A stretch of DNA of 64,000 bases from Coix lacryma-jobi var. lacryma-jobi (lineage: Eukaryota > Streptophyta > Magnoliopsida > Poales > Poaceae): contig CM019828.1 in the NCBI GenBank assembly GCA_009763385.1, forward strand, positions 20,116,822 to 20,180,821, given 5' to 3'. The position numbers and the translations under genes are program-made. The notes under the pieces are model-generated. The model was not told where the DNA came from. It worked only from the letters and a program-made list of their open reading frames with translations, and did no database searches. Shown one piece after another: positions 22,770 through 34,151 of the stretch; positions within the stretch are counted from its first letter, which is position 1, and every line of letters begins with the position of its first letter.

Positions 22770-23196
22770 TATTTAAGTTATTCTTCACCCACAAAAGTAT
22801 AGATTTTTTGAAGCGTACTTTTATTTATATGATTATTTAAGAAAATGTATATCTTCATGAATTAGAATTCAGCCTAATAACCAAATAATTTTGTGAAGTG
22901 TGAAGTGATTCTGATTGATCATATTAATATTTTTTGAGAGAATCTAGATCCAAAACGTTTCTAAAAAATTTGGATCCCAGTCAAACGCACCCTAATTCTC
23001 TTTGTGGTTGTGAATCCTTTTCTAGAAGTGGATGGTTCAAAGTTGTTTGTTTTTCCTCGGTTTAGATCCTCATTTGCGACTTTGGGAGAAAGCTTATCCA
23101 ATTAATTTTGGTTGATCTTAAACTTCATACATATAAAAGTTATAAATCCAATTCATCCTTGTTTGTTCTTAAAATTCATACATAGTCATATAAGTA
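22770..23196. other. AT-rich spacer, no gene
   Basis: No coding frame or clear element ends. Confidence 0.4.
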
Positions 23197-23454
23197 CTCC
23201 GTCCGTATAGGAATAGATGACGACACTTTGGACATCGACACAGTTTTCAAAGTATAACGTTGACTCCCTTTATACAAAAAAAAATTATCAAAAAATGATA
23301 TATGTATATTTTTATGAAAGTATTTTTCAAGACAAATCTATTCATATATTTTTTATATTTTTAAACTCAATAATTTAAAAGTTATTCATGATTTATATTC
23401 CAATATTTGACCAAAATCTTGTCCAAAACGTCATCTATTCCTATATGGAGGGAG
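23197..23454. mobile_element. Stowaway MITE
   Basis: TA at 23195-23196 and 23455-23456 enclose CTCCGTCCGTATAGGAATAG and the near-perfect inverse CTATTCCTATATGGAGGGAG. 258 bp, non-coding. Confidence 0.88.
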
Positions 23455-23625
23455 TATCATGTTTGACTAAGAATTAATCAATTATGTGCAAACTTAGGAC
23501 ACAAAAAAAGCTTTGTGTTCAAAGTGACTCTAAGATAGTATTAATTCTTTTTAAATGACTTTGTATGACTTTTCCTTTGATCAAATACTCCTATCATTTT
23601 GGATTGAGGGAGTAGTTTGTAGTTA

Positions 23626-23806
23626 CCCTCTCCGGTTTTTTATTTGTCATGCTTTGTCCTAAGTCAAATATTTATATCTTTAACCATTCATTTCAAAAAT
23701 ATTATATAGATTCATATCATCAGATTTATATTTTTAGATTCATAATGAGAAATAATATCATAATATATAATTTATTATTCATATATTATGAAACAATAAA
23801 GATTTT
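23626..23806. mobile_element. Left half of a Stowaway-like MITE cut by E1
   Basis: After TA at 23624-23625 the sequence starts CCCTCTCCGGTTTTTTATTT and continues with AT-rich Stowaway-like interior up to the E1 LTR, with no right terminus. Another Stowaway-type right end (GGATTGAGGGAG plus TA) stops at 23612 without a visible left end. The missing half is expected right of the window. Confidence 0.5.
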
Positions 23807-24438
23807 TGTTGGGGGAGGGGACCCTCGGCAGTGGCGCCACGCAGGCTGGCTCAACAAGACGTCCCTCGCGCGTCCCACGCACCTTCGCCAGAACCTGCCT
23901 CTTTATTTGTTAAGTCCCTCAAGTCACCGTTCAGGCCCCCGAATACTAACCAAACCTTCGGAATGTTTAGCAAGTTCTTACAGGCAAAGGGCGTGAAGAG
24001 CGCTGGAAGCAACCCTCGCGCATCTCGCGCACCTTCGCTAAGAGGCTCAGGCCAAGGGACTCGGACCTCGCGACAGGACGGGAGTCTTCGCAAAATGGAG
24101 GTCAGCCCTCGGATTTCCGCGAGGGTGAGCACGAGCCGAGCGGCGGCGGGCGCATGGAAGGCTGGCTAGGGTTTCCTGCGCCTCTCATGTTTTTACGATC
24201 CTGCCCTTCTGTTGTACAGCGGGAAGGAATCTTTCTTGTGCCCTTTTGTAATTTGGTCAACGCCCCCTGGTATCCCCTATAAATACCGAGGGGTGAACAG
24301 TGTAAAGCACGGTTTTTTTGGGAAATAGAGCCACAACATCAATGTTCCTGTTTCCTTTGCACCTTCGCTTGGTTGACGTTTGGCCACCTTCGCCACCCCC
24401 TGCACGTGTGCAGAGGTAAGGCAAGTGTGTTACCAACA
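23807..24438 (+). mobile_element. E1 5' LTR (632 bp)
   Basis: It runs from TGTTGGGGG to ...TACCAACA. It carries TATAAATA at 24278-24285 followed by GTGAACAGTGTAA, matching the E3 LTR at the same place. Short and GC-rich compared with the Tekay LTRs. Confidence 0.85.
24278..24285 (+). promoter_or_regulatory. TATA box in E1 LTR
   Basis: TATAAATA in CCCCTATAAATACCGAGG. The E3 LTR has the same box at 54856-54863. Confidence 0.75.
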
Positions 24439-24441
24439 GTT

Positions 24442-24458
24442 TGGCGTCATCCGTGGGG
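24442..24458 (+). other. E1 primer-binding site
   Basis: TGGCGTCATCCGTGGGG starts 3 bp after the LTR. The better-preserved E3 site (TGGCGCCGACCGTGGGG) resembles the complement of the 3' end of plant tRNA-Lys from memory, with one mismatch in 17. The primer identity is an inference. Confidence 0.6.
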
Positions 24459-24471
24459 ATCGGAGTTCGAA

Positions 24472-27120
24472 ATGGCAGGAAACAGGAGAGCGCCCACTAC
24501 CAGAGATCCTCGCATGACCAGAGAGGCCACGGCGATAATCCAGCCTGTGGAAGAGAATGCAGTACCCTCGGAAACAGAAGAAGTTGCTCCAGGGACGGAG
24601 GTCCCGGGCCCTCACACTCGGCCGGTATCAGAGCCACACCCGCATACCTCCGGAGGAGATGGGGAAGGAGATGAGGAGGAGTTGGGCCTCGAGGCTTTGG
24701 AAAGACTTCAAGCTGAGTTACAGGAAAAGAAGAGGCGCTTGGACCAGCTTGAAAGGCACAACCGGCTGCGCCTTATCAGGCAAAAGGCGGATGAAGCAAG
24801 AGAGCAGCTTCACCGAATGGAGGAGTCCCTCGCAGCAGCTGAGGCCGAAGCCGAAGACTGGAATGACAGGCAAATGCCGCCGCTTCGAGAGGAGAACGAA
24901 GAGCAGGGTCACGACAATCTCCGCCACCATCCACCACCCCCACCACCACCAAATCACCCAGACAACCCATACCCTATGAGACAACCAAACTTTCACCAAC
25001 TCTACCCAGAGGAAAGAGAGTCAAACCTTCGCAACCAACGGAGAGCCCAACAACATCAAATGCCATATGACCCAAAATCAACCCTCTCCCAGATACTCCA
25101 AACCCAACCCTGGCCACCATGCTACAACCCACAAAATCTACCCCGCTACGACGGACTTACCGACCCTCGCCAATTCATAATGAGTTATGAGGCAGCAGTC
25201 GCCGCGGCGGGGGGCGATGAATCAACAATGGCAAAGTCTTTTGTCATCATCCTGCATGACATCGCACAAACTTGGTACATCAACCTTCGCCCCGGAACCG
25301 TGGATTCCTGAGCCAACCTCAGAGATAGGCTCTGCACAAACTTCAAAGGTATCACAGCAGCCCCATCAAACCCCATTGAGTTGTTCAACTGCAAACAAGA
25401 AGAGCGCGAACCACTTCAAGATTATTGGCGAAGGTTTATCCAAATCAGAGCAAGAACCCCGGGGATATCCGACGAGGCTGTCATCCTCGCTGCAGTCAGC
25501 GGTCTGCGCCCAGGCCCATGCTCTTCGAAATTTGCCAGGAAGCCGGCAAATACAAACGAGGAATTACATGAGACAATGGAAAGATACTGTAGAGCGGACA
25601 TGGACTTCAGGGCAAAGTCCGATGCTCAGAGGTCACAACAGAAGCCGCAGCCGAGGCCTCAACCGAGAGAAAACAACCCTCTCCAAGAACAAAGCAACAT
25701 TGGTGCTATCAACAAGGCAACCCACTTTGAAGACCAAAGACGGAGCGCTCAACCTTCGAGCAACCAAAACCCTCAAGGTTTGCCACCCCCGCCGGATCAA
25801 CGGAACCAGCAGAAAGATCCCGCGAAAATGTATTGTCATTTTTGTGGTCTTGGAAAGGGGCACACCACCAAACAATGCGAGTGCTTTGCTAAGGGGAAAG
25901 AGTACCAAGAGTCCAAAAGAGCCGCTTCGGCAGACAACCGAACCATCAACCAAACCAGAAAACCAAACTTCAACCCACCAAATCCTCCATACCACTACAC
26001 CCCCATAAATTACGGCTTACCTTCGCACCAACCCTTCTACGTGCATCACCCTCACTACAACCAAGCCTCTTATCAGTCAGCCACCATCCCTCAACGCCAA
26101 AACACTCCATACACCATTACATACCCAACAACTCCTCAAACCCAAACCCAAACCAACCAACAAGTAAACAATGCTCTGCCACCACCACCACCAATACCAG
26201 CATTGCCAGCGCCCCAACCCATCAAATCCGAAGCCCAGAACCAGACAACCATCAACAACCCAACATCAACCTTCGGCGTGATACTAGCCATCACCGGAGG
26301 CTCAAATGAAGATCATGGCAACAAGCGGCAAAGGAAGGAACATGCTAGATGAGTACACCATGTAGCCGTCGAAGGACCACACAAATTGGGTCGATGGTCT
26401 CATATTCCTATAACCTTCGACTCCAGTGATATGAAGTTGAGGGATTACCCTCACACCGACGCTATGGTGATCGAAACCAATCTAGCAGTGTGGACAGTCA
26501 CCAAAATTCTGGTCGATACAGGAAGCTCCGCAGACATCCTGTTCGCCTCAACCTTCGACAGCATGAAGCTTGATAGAAACCTCCTGCAACCCGCTGACAA
26601 CCCTCTATACGGCTTCGGCGGTCAACAAGTGAGAGCCGTCGGAAAAGTATCTTTGCCCGTGACCTTCGGCGACCAGATGAACTGCAGAACCGAGCACATA
26701 ACCTTCGACGTGGTTGACATGTTTTATCCGTACAATGCAATATTTGGCCGGGGGATCACCAATGCATTTAATGCAGTCATCCACCTTGCTTACCTCTGCA
26801 TGAAGCTTCCCGCTCCGAAGGGGGTGGTTGCAGTATATGGAGACCAAGACATTGCGAGGGCAGCTGAGGGAACAGTAGCACCAGGACAACGCAATGTTTA
26901 CAATTTTTCAAAACCTCGTGCAACAAACCCCAAAACCGAAGGTGAGGTATGCCCTGACCGAGAAAAAGCATCACCTAAGGAAGAGACTAAACAAGTCCAA
27001 CTCTTTGAGGGCAACTCCGAAAGAAGAGTGCTCATCTCAGCCAACTTAGATCCCAAATCAGAAAACCCTCGTACTTTTCCTCAAGGAAAACTCCGACACC
27101 TTCGCCTGGTCTGCGGATGA
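24472..27120 (+). pseudogene. E1 gag and protease, interrupted by two stops and a frameshift
   Basis: Translation would start at the ATG at 24472 (MAGNRRAPTT). The order is an acidic coiled-coil region (about 24660-24860), the gag core (RYDGLTDPRQF...YRCRADMDF region, 25140-25620), a CCHC knuckle CHFCGLGKGHTTKQC (25834-25880) and an aspartic protease with LVDTGSSADILF (about 26511-26546). The frame is continuous except for two stops. One is TGA at 25309-25311, where E3 has TGG; the other is TGA at 26350-26352, where E3 has CGC. Both fit single transitions. Near 27065 a frameshift carries the frame to a stop at 27120. In this lineage gag and pol are one polyprotein. Confidence 0.85.
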
Positions 27121-28918
27121 CCTAAAGGGAGTAAATAGAGCTTTGATAGAGCATAGCCTAAACATTAAGCCAGGCTACCCCGCCCAGTTAAGCAAAAACT
27201 TCGCAAAATGTCAGAAGAAAGAAAGGAAGCAGCGAGGGCTGAGGTAAAAAGACTCTTGGACGCAGGTGTCATCCGTCCAGTCAAATACCCAACATGGCTT
27301 TCAAATGTGGTTTTAGTCCAGAAAAAGAACAAGAAGTGGAGAATGTGCGTAGACTTTACGTGCTTAAAAAAAGCATGCCCGAAGGATGATTTTCCCCTGC
27401 CAAACATAAGCACTCTGGTTGACAGAGCAGCTGGTTGCCAAACGCTTTCTCTCCTCGACTGTTTCTCGGGATATCATCAGATCTGGATGAATGAAGAAGA
27501 CGAGGAAAAAACAAGCTTCATCACACCTTCGGGCACCTTTTGCTTTCGTAGAATGGCAGAAGGTTTGAGAAACGCAGGATCAACCTTCGCTCGCATGACA
27601 TCTGAAGTCTTCAAAGATGAACACACCATCTCTACCTATGTCGATGATTTGATTGTCCAAAGCGAGCTAAAGGAAAACCACATATCAGACTTATCAAGAG
27701 TGTTCAGCAACCTCCGGTTCGCCAGATTAAAGCTGAACCCCGAAAAATGTGTTTTCGGGGTAAGCGAAGGAAAATTGCTAGGCTGTATCGTCTCAGCAAG
27801 GGGAATCGAAGCCAATCCCGAGAAGATTGATGCTATCATCAGTATGGAACCTCCGACAACCAAAAAAGCAGCTCGGCGTTTGTCGGGCCGATTGGCAGCA
27901 CTCAGCAGATTCATCTACAGGTCAGCAGAGCGAGGGCTACCTTTCTTTGAAACTTTGAGAAGCGCAACCCCTTTCAATTGGGGACCTCGGCAACAGAAAG
28001 CTTTCGAGGATTTGAAAAAATATCTCACCAACTTAACTGTCTTAACCAGCCCAAACAAAGGGGACCTGTTACTGCTATATGTCGCAGCCTCGCCTCACGC
28101 AGCAAGTGCAGTTCTTATCAAAAAATTGCACGAGAACAACACAATCAAGCAAGCCCCAATCTACTGTCTCAGAAACTCTCGAAGGTCCTAAAAGAAACTA
28201 CTCAGAGCTCGAGAAGGTAGCTTACGCCGTGGTCATGGCGTCAAGGAATCTAAAACATTACTTTCAAGCCCACGAGATCCATGTACCTTCAGCATACCCA
28301 CTTGACAACATTTTCAAGAACAATGAAGCAGTCGGTAGAATAGCGAAATGGGCAGTCGAGCTGAACAGCTACGCTATAACCTTCGTTGGAAGAACAGCAA
28401 TCAAATCGCAGGCAATAGCAGATTTCATAGCTGAATGGACCCCGGACCCTCGCAATAATGAAGACCACTCAGAGCCGTTTTGGACAGTGTATGTCGATGG
28501 AGCCTGGGGAGCAGCCGGAGCAGGAGCCTCGGCAATCTTAGTTTCACCATCCGGGACGAAGCTAAGATACACCAAAAGACTCGATTTCAAGTGCACAAAT
28601 AACTCTGCAGAGTACGAAGCTGTGATACTAGCACTATCAAGGCTCCGATCCTTGTCAGTTCGAAGGGTGGTCATTAACACAGACTCCCAAGTTATCGCGG
28701 GACACATTGAGAAAAAATACAAAGCAAAAGACCCAGAGCTCCAAAAATACTTTCAGTATGTGAGAAGGTTGGAATCATTCTTCCTCGGCATAACAGTGAA
28801 AGCCATACCGAGGTCGGAGAACTACGAGGCAGACAGCCTAGCTAAAGCAGCAGCACAGCAGCTGCAGCTACCGCCAGACGTCTTTTACGAGGTAACAACT
28901 CAACCAGCATTAGAAACC
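27121..28918 (+). pseudogene. E1 reverse transcriptase and RNase H
   Basis: RT runs from about 27121 with AGVIRPVKYPTWLSN, CVDFTCLKKACPKD, LLDCFSGYHQIWM and the catalytic YVDD at about 27637-27648. A frame change near 28070-28190 leads into the connection and RNase H, with FWTVYVDGAWGAAG at about 28477, NNSAEYEA, NTDSQVIAGH and a final EADSLAKAAAQQ. The element then stops at the ET insertion; the protein resumes at 42787. RT and RNase H together make element cDNA. RNase H itself is readable. Confidence 0.85.
28914..28918. repeat. Left target-site duplication of ET (AAACC)
   Basis: It matches 42787-42791 exactly. The duplicated host sequence is E1 pol between RNase H and integrase. Confidence 0.95.
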
Positions 28919-30074
28919 TGTAACACCTCTGGTGTTTAAGCATGTAATTAACTTGACATATCATCATTAGCATCATTAATCATCTTGATCATGATTTCAT
29001 GTGTATGCATTTGCTTAGTGTATCATTTTATGTGATGTACCCCTATTGCAAAAACCCTTATTAGCCCACTTCTTCCTATAAGGGCAAAATGGTAATTTCA
29101 CCTCTGTGCCTAGTTCTATGTAATTCTTGTTCAAATTCAGTGCCCAGATGTTTGTTGCTTTGATCAAAGTTCAAAAATCAGATTTGAATTGAATTTCATT
29201 TGCAAAACCCTAAAATCCCAAATCCTGATTTATTCCCTTTTTAAATAACTTTTTCAAAATTCAAAATTTTGAGTTGGTTCAAAAAGCAAAGTTGTGAATC
29301 TGATCAAGAGGAACAACTTTGGTATTTACAGATTTCAAAGTTTTCTGTATAAAATTTGCAGTAATTTCAAATTCATTCAAATTCCAGATTTTGTCCCCTT
29401 TTCAGTTTTGAAAAGTTAATCAAAAACTATTGAGTTTCAGAAAAAGTGTATATTAGCAAAGTTATAGAGTTTGTCAAATGGAACAACTTTCATATTGGAA
29501 GATTTTCAAGTTTCAGTTTAAAATCCAGAGTAATTTTGATTTGAATCAAGTTTGAAAAAGTGTCCCCTTTTCTGTTTTTGAATATAGTTCAAAAACTATT
29601 TGGAATTTGAAAATGTTCATATTGACAAAGTTGTAGATCTCGTTTTTCTGAGCAACTTTGGTATTTTGAGTTTTTGTCGCACAGTTCATATTTTGGGAGA
29701 ATTTTGCAAAATACAAAATCTGCTCAAAGTCAAAAGCTAGGGCATAGCCCTGTTCATCTTCCCAGGCGAGCCAGGGGGGGCCCGGCCGCGCGCCCTCGCC
29801 GGAGTCGCGTGCCGCCGCGTGTCCGAAGCTCCTTCGGCCAAACCGACTCCACGCCGATGCTCAGCACTCGATTGCGCACGCGCCTGAGCCCCAGTTGACA
29901 TCTTCCCCGTCCCCTACCGCCCGCAGTGTGTCGCCGCCACGCGTTCGCCGCCGGTGAGCCGTGCGCCCGGTCCCTGCGTGCCAAACCGCTGACCCTTGGC
30001 TTCGCACTCGATTGCGCACGCGTCGAGCGATCTTATCCGCCCCCGCGCGCGTCTTGCCAGCCTCTCGCCGCGGC

Positions 30075-30081
30075 TATAAAA
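30075..30081 (+). promoter_or_regulatory. TATA box in ET 5' LTR
   Basis: TATAAAA in GCGGCTATAAAAGCCCCGCC. The same box lies at 39834-39840 in the 3' LTR. Probable start region of element transcription. Confidence 0.7.
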
Positions 30082-32539
30082 GCCCCGCCGAGCCGGCCGG
30101 AGCAGAACCCAACCCCGCCACCGTGGCCAGAGCAAACCCGAGCCTCCGCTTCTCTCCCAGCTAGCCCAGAAGCTCCGCCAAGTCCTTGCGCAGCTTCACC
30201 ACCTCTCAATTTGGTCGCTACCGCCTCCATTCGCCCGGCGTAGCTCGTCGTTGTCATCTCCGGCAAGAATCCCGTCGAGGTCGGGATCGTGAAATACTCC
30301 CTCTCCGGCCTTGATCATCCTCCACTGACCCACGCATCACCTTCCTTGCTCCTTTGCGTCTCTGACTGACCCCTTGTGGTCGCTTGTGTCGCACAGGAAC
30401 GCCGAGTCGACGATCACCGCCGTCCGCCGTCCGCCGGTCACCGTCGAACTCACCCCTCCGTTCATCCCCTCACCTCGCCGAGCCCCGCAATCGACGCCGG
30501 TGAGCTCCCTGTTGCTTCCCGTACCCTCGGTTTCGCCGCCGGAACGCCCGCAGTGGCCGGCGTAGCAGCGCCGCCGCCGTCTGGCCGCCGGCAAGCGCGG
30601 GGAGGAGAAGAACAGTGCCTTTTTCTTTTTCTTCAAACATGTGAATAGTGCTCTGATTTCATCTTTTCGTATGATTTTCTGTGTGCATCCAAAAATTCTG
30701 AAATTTTTGTGGTAGACTCTTTATGCTCTGGAGTATTTTATAAAAATATGAAACTTGAGTTTTGTGCAAAAATGTGAAAATGTAAAATTCCCCTTTTAAT
30801 TGAAAAATGAAGGTTTTGGTATTTTTGGAGAGTGATTTATAACTCCAAAAATCATGAGACAAATTTTTGTGAACTTCTTATGCCATGTTTAGTCTCTGGT
30901 AAAATTTTGAAGTCTTTTGGGACAAGTTGATTTTTGAGCTTTTATTTTAATTCCTAAATAGTACCTTTTGTTAATTAATGTCTAGATTTAATTGAGCACC
31001 TTAATGACCTCCAAAAATTATGAAATTTGTTTTGCCATCTATCTATACCATAATGAACTTATGTGATTAATTTGGTAATTTTTGGAGCAACTTCATAAAA
31101 TGACCTTTTAAATAAATTAAGAAAAAAAGAAAAGATGGATTAGGTTGGTAATAAGTATTTGATGATGTGATCTTTGGATTGATTGATGTTCATAGACCCC
31201 TACCCTTTGGTCTATGAGGTTGTGATGCTATGTTTGGTTGATGCTTAGGATAATTATAATAAGGGCTAGTTTAATCAAATTGCTTAAGAAGAAATGGTTA
31301 CCTTTATGCTCAACCTAGATTTCGATTATGCTTTATTAAAAGTAATCTAGAATCAGTGGAATTGTCTTGCACCATAAGTTCATATCATCTTCTCATGAGC
31401 ATTCATCATTGCATCCGTATAGTTGACGAAGAAGGACCTGAAGTCGAGGTAGCCACCGAAGGATCTGTCCCCGAGGCGACCCCGAGCTCCGGCACCTACA
31501 CCACCAACCCCGAGTCCGTCCTTTTTGCCATCCAAGGCAAGCCCCGGTGCATTTAACCCCTTCCTTGAATTTTATAAAATGTTTCCTTAAATGCTTTTGA
31601 GTTAAATTATTGCATTAGGTTTATAGGAGTTGTGTGCTATCCTAATTGATGCACTATCCACCTTGACCACTGATACACCCGATACCTGCTTTTCACAAGG
31701 TATTTGAAAAATGCTTAGCAATGCTATTAAATAGATTTGCAATAAAAATGCCAATTTCAAAAGTGTGATCACTTAAGAATCTTTATGGGATTTGGCTTTA
31801 CTCCCACTATTGGCTAAGTATCTGATCCGTACTTAGTCAATGGGAAGGAGAGGTTGTCCTTGCGTACGGTGCCGTCATGTTGTAGTCCGGGACTCAACAG
31901 TTGACACCGACCGGGACAGGGTTAAAAACTGACAGGACCTGTACTCTTGGGTTAGAGTCCCGAGTGCTTGTCGCTGGCTGGAAAATGTAGGGACCATCCG
32001 TATGGGGGCCTGCTGGTCAAGACTTGTAACTATTCACATACTACGGAAAGCTCTGGCTCCGAGAAATCCATTTTTGGACCGACAACCGCGCACTGGGAGT
32101 GGAGAGATGGCGGAAGTAGCATGTACCCACGTGGGTTAGAGTCCCGGATTGGAGTGGTGTACTGTACTTCCGGGTGGCGTAGGACCGGGCCCAATCTTGG
32201 AGGAATCGTGGTAGACGAGTTGGCATATGCAAGCTTGGGTGCTACATATGCAGTGTGGATAGGGATCCTCAGCTGAGTATTATTTATCCGGATTAACGTT
32301 GCTCCTCGGTTATGGAGACTTGGTCCACTGACTGTCAACGGAGAGTGGTTCTCAACTAGGAATGTTTTGAAATGTAAAATGAATCATGAATGATGAAGAA
32401 TTGAGGAAATTCTGACCTTTCAAAATAAAATAAAGATTTACAAAAAATGCTTTTCTGCAAAATACTTGATCTTGCTTAAGCCTTACCTTGACTACCCTAA
32501 GCCTGCATTCCTGAGTCTTTCCCCTTTTTTCTTAGTCGG

Positions 32540-32591
32540 GTAAGTCTTGTTGAGTACCTTTGTACTCAGGGTTTTATTACCCATGTTGCAG
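32540..32591 (+). promoter_or_regulatory. Conserved LTR hairpin flanked by splice-like signals
   Basis: GGGTAAGTCTTG, then TGAGTAC...GTACTCA (stem at 32551-32557 and 32562-32568), then TTGCAG ending at 32591. The E0 LTR has the same layout at 7506-7558 although most of the two LTRs differ. At 52-53 nt it would be short for a plant intron. Function unknown. Confidence 0.5.
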
Positions 32592-33015
32592 GTATGGCAG
32601 ATTCCTCAGTATGCCTTGGACCCTGCTGTGTGACTGTTGTTCAGGAGGAGGCCGATGAGGCCGATGAGTGATTATTCACCCTCGGGCTGGGTGATGTATC
32701 TTTACCTTAAGTTGTTGTCATATGCTACTTGCCGACTCTATCTATTTGAACTATGGTCTGTAATAACTTCACTTTAATTTTATGTGGAACCCTGGTTTGT
32801 AAAACTATTGTTATCTAAGTCTTCCGCTATTTACTCCGATATTGTTTGTCAAAATGTTAAGAGATTGTAACTGAATTGTGAGATGATCCTGCGGACAACG
32901 GGCACTGATGTAGCCCAGTAGCGGAACCGGTCCTAATCTCTTGGCTGTACGGATCGACTGTCAGTGGTTGACGGTGATCAGTGGGCCATGGGATTAGAGC
33001 CGTTACGTTACAGAG

Positions 33016-33027
33016 TGGTATCGGAGC
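33016..33027 (+). other. ET primer-binding site (initiator tRNA-Met type)
   Basis: TGGTATCGGAGC begins 3 bp after the LTR. It is the standard TGGTATCAGAGC primer site with one A-to-G change. Confidence 0.85.
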
Positions 33028-33321
33028 ATCTCACTATGACGTCGCAATCTTTTTGCGAAAACTTCAAAATGTTTTTAACAAAAGCTAAACTTGACTATTT
33101 GAGTCCAAATTGCTTCTCTCATCTCATCTTGTCTTTGGCAACTAGTAGCAAGACAACTTGTATAAGCCCTATGTACCTTACCTTAGTAGTTGCATTACCT
33201 TGTTCCGTAGGAACGATTCATACATCATGTCACATTCACCTAAGTATAAAAGAGTTCGTTGGGATAGTGTACCTATACCTTTTCTTGCTAGCCTTTCTCA
33301 TCTATAACCTCTTATCCAGAT
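33028..33321 (+). other. ET leader between primer site and first ORF
   Basis: Pyrimidine-rich leader with no coding frame. It ends CTTATCCAG just before the ATG of the extra ORF, which looks like a splice acceptor. Confidence 0.45.
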
Positions 33322-33927
33322 ATGGCCATGATCAAGCGGACTGCCCGCAAGTCGACTGGACCGAACGGTGTGCCGCGTCACCAGCTGGCGCCACGCACAG
33401 GAGAAGATTGGAGAATCCTCCAATGGTCGTCGCTTTCCCCGCCGCACCCGCAAGCAGCTGAAGAGGAAATCAAGAATCTGAAGGCTGAAATGGAGAACAT
33501 GGAGCATGACTTCTACTTTTCTCTCGCATGGAGTTTTATGAGGCACGAGCTTCCTTGGAACAGGCTAACCGGAACACGATTCGCGCTATCGAGCAGCGCA
33601 ATGATGCTTGGACCCGCGAGGACGTGGTCAGAGCCCAGCTCCATGGGACTGCAGCAATACACCGCCCAGATCGAGCAGTACAATGATATGCTTCACGAGG
33701 AAGTGCATCAACTGCATGATCAACTCCATCCCTTGGTACCCCCGGTTATGGAAGACCCTGAAGACGGAATCGTGGAGGAACCTGAAGTGGAACACGAGCC
33801 CGATCAGAACGTGGAAGTGGAACCTGCTGAAGATGTCCACGTTGAAGATGAAGATGAGGAGGAAGAGCCTGAGCTTATCATCGAGGATGAGGATGACGAA
33901 GAGTTGATCTTCATCGATGATGACTAG
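33322..33927 (+). CDS. Extra ET ORF: histone H3-tail-like N terminus, coiled coil, acidic tail
   Basis: A 201-codon ORF between the leader and gag. After Met removal the N terminus is AMIKRTARKSTG; histone H3 begins ARTKQTARKSTG. K4, T6, A7, R8, K9, S10, T11 and G12 fall in exact register, and a second H3-like piece (VPRHQLAPR against APRKQLATK) follows with one extra residue. The ATG context is good (G at +4). Next comes a heptad-rich segment (EEEIKNLKAEMENM, then QQYTAQIEQYNDMLHEEV). Between these the alternative frame is also helix-like, suggesting two compensating indels. The last 60 residues are highly acidic and end DDEELIFIDDD. Acidic tails of this kind occur in histone chaperones. It is not gag, and I do not recognise a named family. 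Chromatin function is an inference from the tail match. Confidence 0.7.
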   Translation: MAMIKRTARKSTGPNGVPRHQLAPRTGEDWRILQWSSLSPPHPQAAEEEIKNLKAEMENMEHDFYFSLAWSFMRHELPWNRLTGTRFALSSSAMMLGPARTWSEPSSMGLQQYTAQIEQYNDMLHEEVHQLHDQLHPLVPPVMEDPEDGIVEEPEVEHEPDQNVEVEPAEDVHVEDEDEEEEPELIIEDEDDEELIFIDDD

Positions 33928-34151
33928 ACTCCTTGTGTTTTACCATCTGCTTACCTAAAACCTTAGTCTAGGTTTGGGAGCGTTAGTCTGTCTGTTGCCA
34001 AGTCCGGCATGTATCTTTCTTTTCGAACCTTTTTCTTTATCAGTGTCTGTTGTCATCTTATCAAGTCAGCCATCCTTGTATAGTGAAGTTATCAATCAAG
34101 TTGTTTCAGAACCCTTGACCATATATGCTGAGTTCCGAGTTGCTTATACAG
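33928..34151 (+). other. Spacer between the extra ORF and gag
   Basis: Non-coding, T-rich sequence ending GTTGCTTATACAG directly before the gag ATG. This resembles a splice acceptor. Confidence 0.45.

Larger units (their letters stand above)
28919..33012 (+). mobile_element. ET 5' LTR (4094 bp)
   Basis: From TGTAACACCTCTGGTG to ...CGTTACGTTACA. A TATAAAA box at 30075-30081 follows a GC-rich block, and AT-rich sequence follows it. An exon-like block at 31423-31556 and the hairpin at 32551-32568 are shared in part with the E0 LTR. Open frames on both strands here, such as a 102-codon pair at 31968-32338, recur identically in the 3' LTR because the LTRs are copies; nothing marks them as genes. 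Confidence 0.95.

Noticed and set aside
29674..30650. Gene with exons in the GC-rich ET LTR around the TATA box
   Set aside because: The same sequence recurs in the 3' LTR with frame-changing indels. It is promoter and leader sequence of the element.
31968..32338. 102-codon ORFs on both strands of the ET LTR, identical at 41743-42113
   Set aside because: Identity follows from the LTRs being copies. The two strands are equally open and no motif supports either.
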